DNA of 9,047 nucleotides from an uncultured Lachnospiraceae bacterium. GTDB taxonomy: Bacteria > Bacillota > Clostridia > Lachnospirales > Lachnospiraceae. Position 1 is the first letter of the stretch. Every line of letters starts with the position of its first letter. Of the stretch, positions 4,708 to 9,047 are shown piece after piece. The notes beneath the pieces were generated by a model. It was not told where the DNA came from, did no database searches, and was given only the letters and a program-made list of their open reading frames with translations. Made by a program: the position numbers and the translations under genes. Location of the stretch: contig CAJTNT010000079.1 of assembly GCA_910577785.1 (NCBI GenBank), forward strand, positions 1 through 9,047, written 5' to 3'.

Positions 4708-5250
4708 CTATATCCTGCCTGCCACATCCGCCCCTTCACTTGGCTCTGGCTGCCTGCCAGCCTCCATGGCATCCAGGATCTTCCAAATCCTCCAAAGAAC
4801 AAAATTTATGTGGTGCAGGACACCATAAATATCACGGCATGCTTTCATGGCATTCCTATCCAGCCTGAAGCGTTCCTTGATGAAAATGCCTGCCATCCTC
4901 TCCAAAGCCTCTATTTTCTCGGCATCTGGCTCCCACTTATTCTGCATCCCATTCACCATTTTCCCAATCATGTCAATATTCCGCTCCATGCTTTCAAACA
5001 GAAGCCCAATCTTATCTATAGTGTCTTCCCCTTCTTTGGGCGTTTCCTTTAGTTCCTCATAATACTGCCCTTCCCCAATCCCTTCACGGAAATTGGCTGC
5101 GTACATCACATCTGACGTATAGAGGCATACACCGCCATTCTCAAAACAGAATTCCTTTATGCATCCAGCCTTATTACCATTGCACAGGAAGAAAACTTTC
5201 CTTTCCCCGCTTTGGGGCGTTTCCTTTAATTCCTTTTCCTGCTGTCCCAC
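4708..5250 (-). CDS. Uncharacterised Cys-containing helical protein, last gene of the leftward operon
   Basis: A protein of about 180 aa, not recognised beyond its layout. Near the N-terminus, KVFFLCNGNKAGCIKEFCFE and GGVCLYTSDVMYAANF place four cysteines within about 20 residues, a possible small metal-binding unit of a kind seen in phage/element proteins. The rest is helical and charged, with FESMERNIDMIGKMVNGMQN and a C-terminal VLHHINFVLWRIWKILDAM helix. The peptide KELKETP..GE occurs before the Cys unit and again (EELKETPKEGE) after it, an internal duplication. I prefer the GTG at 5250, with AAGGAGG 7 bases upstream, over an ATG at 5268 that overlaps the preceding gene as ATGA. Its 3' end abuts the DUF1902 gene, convergent. 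Role unknown. Confidence 0.7.
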   Translation of the reverse strand: MGQQEKELKETPQSGERKVFFLCNGNKAGCIKEFCFENGGVCLYTSDVMYAANFREGIGEGQYYEELKETPKEGEDTIDKIGLLFESMERNIDMIGKMVNGMQNKWEPDAEKIEALERMAGIFIKERFRLDRNAMKACRDIYGVLHHINFVLWRIWKILDAMEAGRQPEPSEGADVAGRI

Positions 5251-5264
5251 TCTACCACCTCCTT

Positions 5265-5441
5265 TCATGCCACTGGCTGCCCTGCAGCCGCAGCCTTTTC
5301 CTGCTCCTTTATGTTATACAGCTCCTGCATCCTCAGAACCCCTATTGCAAACGAATTCACCATCAGCTTCTCGTCTGTCCCTAACGACTCTACAATCTCC
5401 ACAATGTGCTTGCCCTCCCAGATGCTCTTTTCATCCAGCAT
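5265..5441 (-). CDS. Small uncharacterised element-borne protein (58 aa)
   Basis: A 58-aa helical, soluble protein: MLDEKSIWEGKHIVEIVESL, then TDEKLMVNSFAIGVLRMQEL and an Ala-rich tail. It resembles the short uncharacterised proteins common in Clostridia prophage and plasmid operons, but no function is known to me. The ATG at 5441 has AGGAGG 7 bases upstream, which overlaps the stop codon of the preceding 29-aa peptide gene, so the two are tightly coupled. The frame is open 15 codons further upstream (start 5486), but that part is the peptide gene in another frame. It is followed directly by the 180-aa gene. Confidence 0.65.
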   Translation of the reverse strand: MLDEKSIWEGKHIVEIVESLGTDEKLMVNSFAIGVLRMQELYNIKEQEKAAAAGQPVA

Positions 5442-5452
5442 ACCATCACCTC

Positions 5453-5542
5453 CTAAAAAAGAAGCACTAAGCCAGCCACAATCCATGCCAGCATGGCCAG
5501 CAGGCCTATGAGTTCCATAAGGTTTCTCAATAATTCCTTCAT
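5453..5542 (-). CDS. Small hydrophobic membrane peptide (29 aa)
   Basis: The peptide runs MKELLRNLMELIGLLAMLAW and ends IVAGLVLLF before TAG. It is essentially one transmembrane helix with a basic N-terminal end. It is convincingly related to the 33-aa peptide at 5885 on the other strand: both have EL-x-GL-x2-ML-x-WI-x2-GL-x-L ending in F at the same spacing. That match between oppositely transcribed genes supports real coding. Its own ribosome binding site is poor (AAGG right next to the ATG), so translation may be coupled to or limited by the upstream 41-aa gene. It lies between the 41-aa and 58-aa genes. A toxin-like, holin-like or signalling role is possible but unproven. Confidence 0.6.
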   Translation of the reverse strand: MKELLRNLMELIGLLAMLAWIVAGLVLLF

Positions 5543-5588
5543 GCCTTGATTTTAAAACAAGACCATGGTAAAATACCCTTGTGGCGGG

Positions 5589-5606
5589 GGTGTTGCCACC
5601 CCCTAT
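5589..5606 (-). terminator. Hairpin after the 41-aa gene, possible attenuator
   Basis: On the minus strand GGGGGTG-GCAA-CACCCCC is a perfect 7-bp stem with a GCAA tetraloop. The TATTTT that follows is about 10 bases away. A competing GTGGC/GCCAC pairing overlaps it. It is placed between the 41-aa and 29-aa genes. Confidence 0.35.
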
Positions 5607-5609
5607 GCC

Positions 5610-5735
5610 TTATAGGCTCCCTATCAGCATCTTGACTACTGCAATGAGGGTTCCTATTTCCAAAGCGAGCTGGATAAGTGCTGATACCACTTTTTTCAGC
5701 TCCTTTATAATTTTTACAAGGTTCTTGAAATCCAT
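5610..5735 (-). CDS. Small amphipathic/hydrophobic peptide (41 aa), first gene of the leftward operon
   Basis: A 41-aa peptide: a basic helix (MDFKNLVKIIKELKKVV, residues 1-17) followed by a hydrophobic segment (ALIQLALEIGTLIAVVKMLI, 19-38). This is the profile of small membrane-active peptides. AAAGGAG lies about 12 bases before the ATG at 5735. It begins about 32 bases after the predicted start of a perfect consensus promoter and is the first gene of the leftward arm of the switch, ahead of the 29-aa peptide. A hairpin (GGGGGTG/CACCCCC, 5589-5606) follows its stop with only a weak T-rich tail, so it may attenuate rather than end transcription. Type I toxin, small holin or regulator are all possible. 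Confidence 0.6.
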   Translation of the reverse strand: MDFKNLVKIIKELKKVVSALIQLALEIGTLIAVVKMLIGSL

Positions 5736-5758
5736 GGGTTGTTTTATCTCCTTTCTCT

Positions 5759-5773
5759 GTTCTTTATATGAAT
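5759..5773. promoter_or_regulatory. Operator-like site A
   Basis: GTTCTTTATATGAAT, a near-palindrome at the start point of the leftward promoter. It fits the shared pattern GTTCnTTnnAnGAAC with sites B and C. Confidence 0.5.
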
Positions 5774-5802
5774 ATTATAAATCTTTATACGAACTATGTC
5801 AA
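5774..5802 (-). promoter_or_regulatory. Perfect consensus promoter of the leftward peptide operon
   Basis: On the minus strand: TTGACA (5797-5802), 17-bp spacer, TATAAT (5774-5779); all twelve core positions match. The start point is near 5767. Two of three operator-like sites overlap it, so it must be held off by a repressor most of the time. Confidence 0.85.
5780..5794. promoter_or_regulatory. Operator-like site B
   Basis: AATCTTTATACGAAC lies within the -10/-35 spacer of the leftward promoter. Its centre is 21 bp (two helical turns) from site A. Confidence 0.5.
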
Positions 5803-5810
5803 GGTTTTTT

Positions 5811-5825
5811 GTTCATTTAATGAAC
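5811..5825. promoter_or_regulatory. Operator-like site C
   Basis: GTTCATTTAATGAAC is a perfect palindrome around the central base, placed between the two divergent -35 boxes and flanked by T-runs on both sides. It is 31 bp (three turns) from site B. Confidence 0.6.
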
Positions 5826-5832
5826 TTTTTTC

Positions 5833-5861
5833 TTGACTTTCTCTTTTTTTCCTGATACTAT
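5833..5861 (+). promoter_or_regulatory. Rightward promoter of the repressor arm
   Basis: TTGACT (5833-5838), 17-bp spacer, TACTAT (5856-5861), with TGA before the -10 as an extended element. It is weaker than the leftward promoter and lies beside, not under, site C. This would allow continued repressor synthesis while the left arm is off. Confidence 0.55.
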
Positions 5862-5884
5862 ATAAACAGAAGGAGGACTATTGC

Positions 5885-5986
5885 ATGAAAAATATAATCC
5901 ACTTAGCAAAAGAAATAATTGAACTCCTAGGACTTACTGTTATGCTTATTTGGATTACCATTGGCTTATTTCTAATAATTTTTTAA
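5885..5986 (+). CDS. Small hydrophobic membrane peptide (33 aa)
   Basis: The peptide begins MKNIIHLAKEIIELLGLTVM and ends LIWITIGLFLIIF. It is a single hydrophobic helix preceded by a short amphipathic part. AGGAGG lies 8 bases before the ATG at 5885, and a promoter stands just upstream, so expression is well supported despite the length. It aligns without gaps over its C-terminal half, apart from one extra residue, with the 29-aa peptide on the other arm. It ends 26 bases before the XRE repressor gene and shares its transcript. Possible roles are a membrane-active toxin kept with its regulator, an immunity peptide against the other arm's peptide, or a membrane tether or signal for the repressor. 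None is demonstrated. Confidence 0.65.
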   Translation: MKNIIHLAKEIIELLGLTVMLIWITIGLFLIIF

Positions 5987-6012
5987 ATCCAAAAATATAA
6001 GGGAGATACATC

Positions 6013-6564
6013 ATGGAAACACAAGGTGAACGAATACGATTATTAAGAAAACACCTTCATTTATCTGGAGAAAAATTCGGCGCACGTATTGGAGTGAAAA
6101 AAAATACTGTAAGTCAAATCGAAACGGGAAAAAATAGCTTAACTGAACAAATGTTCAAATCCATCTGCCGCGAGTTCAATGTAAGCGAACACTGGCTACG
6201 CACCGGCGAGGGCGACATGTTCCAAAAAGTTTCTTTCGCAGACGAATATACAAAAGCCGCCGCTGATATCTGCAATAATGACCCTGTTGCCATGCAGGTA
6301 CTCATTAATTACTGGAAAATGGATCCAGGGACAAGGGACATCTTCTGGAATGGCTTAGTGCAGATTGCAGACATTTATAAAAAAGCAAAAGAGCTGCAGG
6401 AAATAGAGAGCATCCAGCAAGGCATGCCCTTCCGGAAAAAAGCTGCTGCACTCACCCCAGAAGAGATTAACGCCGAAGTGGAAGAATACCGCCGGGAACT
6501 GGAGCTTGAGGCAAGAGCGGCGGCAGGATCAGGAGCTTCCGGAAATGGAAGAAAGAACGCCTGA
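6013..6564 (+). CDS. XRE-family phage-type repressor
   Basis: A 183-aa protein. Residues 5-62 are an HTH_3 domain: ERIRLLRKHLHLSGEKFGAR, the recognition region KKNTVSQIETGKNSLTEQM and ICREFNVSEHWLRTGEGDMF, the last being a hallmark of Clostridia prophage and element repressors. Residues 75-145 form a helical middle region. The end (EVEEYRRELELEARAAAGSG, then ASGNGRKNA) is charged then low-complexity. GGGAG lies 7 bases before the ATG. It is the best candidate to bind the three GTTCnTTnnAnGAAC sites and hold the leftward peptide operon off. No LexA-like protease domain is visible, so induction would not be by RecA-stimulated self-cleavage. Its 3' end (6485-6574) is copied at 7704-7793. Confidence 0.85.
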   Translation: METQGERIRLLRKHLHLSGEKFGARIGVKKNTVSQIETGKNSLTEQMFKSICREFNVSEHWLRTGEGDMFQKVSFADEYTKAAADICNNDPVAMQVLINYWKMDPGTRDIFWNGLVQIADIYKKAKELQEIESIQQGMPFRKKAAALTPEEINAEVEEYRRELELEARAAAGSGASGNGRKNA

Positions 6565-6574
6565 ATAAAGATAA
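6485..6574 (+). repeat. Direct repeat, copy 1 (repressor 3' end)
   Basis: 90 bases that recur at 7704-7793 with five differences by my count. The last part (from 6543) also recurs at 7061. It spans the end of the XRE repressor gene and its stop codon. Confidence 0.85.
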
Positions 6575-6592
6575 TTAGCTGCAAGAAAGAAG

Positions 6593-7096
6593 ATGAATTT
6601 TTTGACTATAGGAGAACGAATAAAAACAGCCCGTAAAGCATTAGACCTAACCCAGAAAAAATTTGCTTCCGAAATTGGAACTAGCCAGAACGTCCTTGCG
6701 AATTATGAGATAGGGAGACGCAATCCATCTGCATCTGTTATAAACAACATCTATAAGACTTTCAATATAAATGAAGACTGGCTACGTACCGGGGAAGGGG
6801 AACCCTTTGTTCTCATTAACAAAGAACAGCAATTTACAGATGCATATATAAAAAATTACTCCAAAAATGTACAGGAAGCGGCTTCTCCTGCTTTAAATAT
6901 TGAAATGCGAATAAGACAGCTCCGAAAAACACTTGATTTAACCCAGCAAGAATTTGCAGAAAAAATTGGCATAAAAAGGAATACTATTGCCAATTATGAA
7001 ACAGGGCGCAATGAGCCTGTTGATTCTGTAATAGCATTAATCTGCCGAAAATTTAACGTAAAATGGAAGAAAGAACGCCTGAACAAAGGCAATTAG
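6593..7096 (+). CDS. Protein with two HTH (XRE) domains, second one truncated
   Basis: A 167-aa protein made of two repressor N-termini in a row. Domain 1 (about 6-64) runs GERIKTARKALDLTQKKFAS to INEDWLRTGEGEPF and is complete. A linker (INKEQQFTDAYIKNYSKNVQ and following) leads to domain 2 (about 104-155), which runs MRIRQLRKTLDLTQQEFAEK to CRKFNV. It lacks the expected EDWLRTGEGE and ends WKKERLNKGN. Those last codons come from the same repeat that ends the upstream repressor gene, read in a different frame, so the C-terminus was made by recombination. The ATG at 6593 has only a weak purine-rich site (AGAAAGAAG) very near. Having two DNA-binding domains in one chain could let it bind paired half-sites. 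It is probably in the same operon as the upstream repressor. Confidence 0.75.
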   Translation: MNFLTIGERIKTARKALDLTQKKFASEIGTSQNVLANYEIGRRNPSASVINNIYKTFNINEDWLRTGEGEPFVLINKEQQFTDAYIKNYSKNVQEAASPALNIEMRIRQLRKTLDLTQQEFAEKIGIKRNTIANYETGRNEPVDSVIALICRKFNVKWKKERLNKGN

Positions 7097-7106
7097 CCGC
7101 AAGAAA
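7061..7106 (+). repeat. Direct repeat, copy 2 (short)
   Basis: AAATGGAAGAAAGAACGCCT and the following ~25 bases match 6543-6588 with about four differences. It provides the 3' end of the two-HTH gene, in a shifted frame. Confidence 0.75.
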
Positions 7107-7123
7107 GGAATGGTCTACTATAT

Positions 7124-7447
7124 ATGGAGCTAAATATCCATGAACTTCGAAAAATCTGTTCCCTTGAAAATATTGAAATCACATTGCATGCCGCAAGACG
7201 CTTAGAGCAGCGAGGCATTTTAATTAAAGATATACTATCCTACATTCAAAATGGGGAAATAATAGAACAGTACCCTGATGACTATCCATACCCCAGCTGC
7301 CTAATCCTGGGGCTTTCCTCCAAACAAAAATACCTGCACACCGTGATAGGCAGCAATATGCAGACCTTATGGGTTGTAACCGCTTACTTCCCTAGCCTGC
7401 AAAAATGGGAAGACGACTTTAAAACCAGAAAGGAGATACGCCAATGA
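7124..7447 (+). CDS. DUF4258 protein, probable toxin of a DUF4258/YgiT-type pair
   Basis: A 107-aa protein with the DUF4258 pattern: ITLHAARRLEQRGI (residues 19-32), GEIIEQYPDDYPYPSCLILG (44-63), LHTVIG (71-76) and a C-terminal WVVTAYFP..QKWEDDFKTR (83-102). Members are small alpha/beta proteins that often pair with a YgiT-type zinc-finger partner and are regarded as toxin-like, related in layout to MqsR/RelE-type RNases. H21 and R25/R26 in the first motif are candidate active-site residues (inference). The ATG at 7124 has GAAAGGA about 14 bases upstream, a loose spacing, perhaps because the leader is repeat copy 2. It overlaps the next gene by ATGA. Confidence 0.8.
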   Translation: MELNIHELRKICSLENIEITLHAARRLEQRGILIKDILSYIQNGEIIEQYPDDYPYPSCLILGLSSKQKYLHTVIGSNMQTLWVVTAYFPSLQKWEDDFKTRKEIRQ

Positions 7448-7671
7448 ACTGCTATGCATGCAAAGGAGACACACAAAAATCCACTACCACCTACATGACA
7501 GAATGCAATGGCTGCTACATCATCATCAAAAACGTGCCATGCTCAAAATGCACACAGTGCGGCGAGGAATACCTAAACGGCATAACCCTCCAAAAAATTG
7601 AATCCATAATAGAAAGACTTAAATCAATCTTGACAGAAATAGCCGTTATTGACTATACGAATGCAGCCTGA
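7444..7671 (+). CDS. YgiT-type zinc-finger protein, probable antitoxin
   Basis: A 75-aa protein whose N-terminal ~45 residues form a YgiT/MqsA-type zinc finger: C3 and C6 in MNCYACKGD, then PCSKCTQCGEEY with the second metal-binding pair. The C-terminal ~25 residues are a helix (IESIIERLKSILTEIAVIDY). The full MqsA type has a C-terminal HTH domain for DNA binding; here it is absent, so this is the short form. Its start overlaps the DUF4258 stop as ATGA, the tight coupling expected of a toxin-antitoxin pair with the toxin gene first. No separate ribosome binding site is needed, although AAAGGAG lies about 10 bases before the start. Confidence 0.85.
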   Translation: MNCYACKGDTQKSTTTYMTECNGCYIIIKNVPCSKCTQCGEEYLNGITLQKIESIIERLKSILTEIAVIDYTNAA

Positions 7672-7703
7672 CAAAGATCCTCCCTAAGGGCAGGGCAGGC
7701 AAA

Positions 7704-7793
7704 AATACCGCCGGGAACTAGAGCTTGAGGCAAGAGCGACGGCAGGATCCGGAGCTTCCGGAAATGGAAGTAAGAACGCCTGAATAAAGACAA
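7704..7793 (+). repeat. Direct repeat, copy 3, a remnant of the repressor 3' end
   Basis: It matches 6485-6574 at about 85 of 90 bases. In frame it still reads YRRELELEARATAGSGASGN and then GSKNA and a TGA, with no gene body in front, so it is a gene scrap. It ends just before the HicA gene and marks the junction between two toxin-antitoxin cassettes. Confidence 0.85.
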
Positions 7794-7809
7794 GTGAAAG
7801 GGAATGTTT

Positions 7810-8058
7810 ATGCCTACTATAGAAAAATTATACACATCTATAATGGACGGAAGGCACGACAAAAATATAAAATTCCATGATTTGCAGAAACTGCTTGGTA
7901 TATTGGGTTTTAATTACCGTATCCGTGGAGACCATTTCATCTATTTTTATGAAGAATTTCCAGAAAACATAAATATCCAGCCTAATGGAAACATGGCAAA
8001 ACCCTACCAGGTAAAGCAGGTAAGGGAATATCTGTCGAAATATCATTTAGGAATATAA
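7810..8058 (+). CDS. hicA: HicA-family toxin
   Basis: An 82-aa HicA-type mRNA interferase, a small double-stranded-RNA-binding-like fold. It shows the family signature: a helix FHDLQKLLGILGF (22-34), then RIRGDHFIYF with the catalytic histidine H42, and INIQPNGNMAKPYQVKQVRE (54-73) closing the fold. The length is usual. I prefer the second ATG (7810): AAAGGG is 7 bases before it but too close to the ATG at 7804. The HicB gene follows after 13 bases. Its leader is repeat copy 3, so the cassette seems to have been joined there. Confidence 0.88.
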   Translation: MPTIEKLYTSIMDGRHDKNIKFHDLQKLLGILGFNYRIRGDHFIYFYEEFPENINIQPNGNMAKPYQVKQVREYLSKYHLGI

Positions 8059-8071
8059 GGAGGTACGCAAA

Positions 8072-8281
8072 GTGTATAAATACGAACGTATTGTCTATTG
8101 GTCTGACGAGGACAGCTCATTTATTGTTGAAGTGCCAGAGCTTCCCGGGTGCATGGCAGACGGGCCCACTGTTGAGGAAGCAATAAAAAATTCTGAAATA
8201 ATCATTGCGGAATGGATTGACACCACATTGGAGAGGGGGCTTGCCGTCCCGGAGCCAAAAGGGCGGCTGGCTTATGCCTGA
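8072..8281 (+). CDS. hicB: HicB-family antitoxin
   Basis: A 69-aa HicB antitoxin, partial RNase H-like fold: YERIVYWSDEDSSFIVEVPE (residues 4-23) with the LPGCMADG turn, then TVEEAIKNSEIIIAEWIDTT. The end GLAVPEPKGRLAYA is the typical end of the short form, which lacks the C-terminal DNA-binding domain found in longer HicBs. The start is GTG at 8072, clearly indicated by AAGGAGG 8 bases upstream. It neutralises HicA by covering its active site. The TGA at 8279-8281 is 34 bases before the next gene. Confidence 0.9.
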   Translation: MYKYERIVYWSDEDSSFIVEVPELPGCMADGPTVEEAIKNSEIIIAEWIDTTLERGLAVPEPKGRLAYA

Positions 8282-8315
8282 CCCTATAAACTTTAAGGAA
8301 GGAGGCGCCCGCACC

Positions 8316-8753
8316 ATGGCAGAATTTTTCCGGGAGGACACCCGCCATTTTATCTATACGGACAAGATGGAGTTCCATGTCATCGAGCTGCCCAAGCTAC
8401 CGCAGGGGCTCTGGGAAGGCTGCAGCGACATCGAGCTTTGGGCAAGGTTCATCAACGCGGAGAGGAAGGAGGAATTTGACATGATTGCACAGAGGGACCC
8501 TTATATTGGCAGCGCCTACCAGACGCTCCAGGCAATCAGCCAGGACGGTGAGAAGCGCATGGAGTATGAAGCAAGGGAGAAGGCCATACGCGACTACAAC
8601 GCCAGGATGTTTGAACCGGAGGAACGCGGCAGGAAGGAAGAGGCCATACGCATTGCAAAAAAACTAGTTGGCATGGGCTACCCCACAGACGATATCGTAA
8701 AAATCACGCTCCTCCCAGAAGCAGAAATTGAACGGCTAAGCAAAGACAATTAG
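8316..8753 (+). CDS. Rpn/PD-(D/E)XK family protein, C-terminal part only
   Basis: 145 aa that match the C-terminal half of Rpn-type (PD-(D/E)XK nuclease family transposase-like) proteins: FFREDTRHFIYTDKMEFHVI, ELPKLPQ, DIELWARFINAERKEEFDMI, YIGSAYQTLQ, KRMEYEAREKAIRDYN, and a tail with EEAIRIAKKLVGMGYP and ending LSKDN. Intact members are roughly 280-330 aa with the nuclease active site in the N-terminal half, which is missing. GGAAGGAGG about 10 bases before the ATG could still drive translation; in-frame starts at 8274 and 8205 add only HicB antisense-free filler. I treat it as a 5'-truncated remnant that has gained a ribosome binding site. It may be inert or retain an interaction role. Confidence 0.7.
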   Translation: MAEFFREDTRHFIYTDKMEFHVIELPKLPQGLWEGCSDIELWARFINAERKEEFDMIAQRDPYIGSAYQTLQAISQDGEKRMEYEAREKAIRDYNARMFEPEERGRKEEAIRIAKKLVGMGYPTDDIVKITLLPEAEIERLSKDN

Positions 8754-8821
8754 CCTAAAAAAGGAGGTGTTTGGCCTGCCGGCGGTTCTTTCTGAACTTT
8801 GGGTATAAGCTATAAGATATT
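8754..8821 (+). other. Short non-coding gap after the Rpn remnant
   Basis: It contains a strong AAAAAAGGAGGTG site but no well-spaced start codon. The only frame near it is a 14-codon TTG frame that starts too close. I see no gene here. Confidence 0.4.
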
Positions 8822-8852
8822 AGCTGGTGCCATACTGGCACCAGCTTGTTTT
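8822..8852 (+). terminator. Strong intrinsic terminator
   Basis: AGCTGGTGCCA-TAC-TGGCACCAGCT, an 11-bp perfect stem with a 3-base loop (8822-8846), followed by TGTTTT. It probably ends the long rightward transcript of the toxin-antitoxin island. Confidence 0.85.
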
Positions 8853-8859
8853 ATAATAA

Positions 8860-9047
8860 TGCAGTGAGAGAGTCAAGCTGCTTTATTCCATTATTCTGCG
8901 GACCTTTGCGGAAATTGGCAGCAAGGATATCCTGAACGAATATTCCAGCGCAATCGGCGTTTTGAGCGTTGGCGTTGCCATGCTGTGGACGCTTCAGAAC
9001 AATAAACTGGACCTTTTGTCAGATCCGGTAAACCTGCTTCTGGAGTT
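8860..9047 (+). pseudogene. Partial reading frame, hydrophobic, runs off the window
   Basis: From a TAA just before 8860 the plus strand stays open to the window edge and reads VKLLYSIILRTFAEIGSKDI, LNEYSSAIGVLSVGVAMLWT, then LQNNKLDLLSDPVNLLLE. This looks like a genuine membrane-associated protein, with one hydrophobic helix around SSAIGVLSVGVAMLW. There is no ATG, GTG or TTG at a sensible place near the 5' end and no ribosome binding site, so it is probably an internal fragment joined here by recombination. I do not recognise the family. Confidence 0.5.

Noticed and set aside
8754..8821. Short TTG-started peptide (MACRRFFLNFGYKL-like) after AGGAGG
   Set aside because: The start is only about 3 bases from the ribosome binding site and the frame is 14 codons; support is too weak.
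1..9047. CRISPR array, tRNA, rRNA or riboswitch
   Set aside because: I saw no regularly spaced short repeats, no cloverleaf with conserved T-loop, and no known riboswitch core.

Overview
This window looks like accessory, mobile DNA from a gut-type Clostridia genome (Lachnospiraceae-like; inferred). The grounds are strong AGGAGG ribosome binding sites, near-consensus sigma-A promoters, a RepA_N-family replication initiator of the Firmicute plasmid/ICE type, and sharp swings between AT-rich and very GC-rich blocks. No housekeeping gene is visible.

Layout. (1) 1-210 is a both-ends-truncated minus-strand reading frame. (2) 211-1730 is a complete IS4-family insertion sequence with about 16-20 bp inverted repeats and no matching target duplication. 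Its right end cuts off the 3' part of repA. (3) 1731-3206 is a GC-rich leftward block: a small Cys-rich coiled-coil protein, a small gene broken in a G-run, a small winged-helix/excisionase-like protein, then repA. Between the last two, on the opposite strand, is a freestanding unit of consensus promoter, two hairpins and T-run that should make a roughly 60-nt antisense RNA against the repA leader. (4) 3224-3694 holds two TTACGCC-N7-GGCGTWW operators, an XRE regulator gene, and a second XRE gene that converges on it and overlaps it. (5) 3771-4282 is a PemK/MazF-type toxin-antitoxin pair, followed at 4474-4707 by a chimeric DUF1902 antitoxin-like gene that runs through its own terminator. (6) 4708-6564 is a lambda-like divergent switch. 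A consensus leftward promoter, covered by three 15-bp operator-like sites, drives two small hydrophobic peptides (41 and 29 aa), a 58-aa protein and a 180-aa protein. The rightward arm encodes a 33-aa peptide related to the 29-aa one, then an XRE repressor. (7) 6593-8281 continues rightward with a protein carrying two HTH domains, a DUF4258/YgiT-type pair, a copied scrap of the repressor 3' end, and a HicA/HicB pair. (8) 8316-8753 is the C-terminal part of an Rpn/PD-(D/E)XK family protein, followed by a strong terminator and an unidentified partial reading frame at the right edge.

How it fits together (inference). The left half is the replication and control block of a plasmid or integrative element, apparently governed at two levels: a distal repressor/operator and a local antisense RNA. 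The IS has removed the RepA C-terminus, so the replicon is probably a relic or depends on another copy. The right half is a toxin-antitoxin and repressor island. Copies of the 3' end of one repressor gene mark the edges of its cassettes, suggesting growth by recombination at that sequence.
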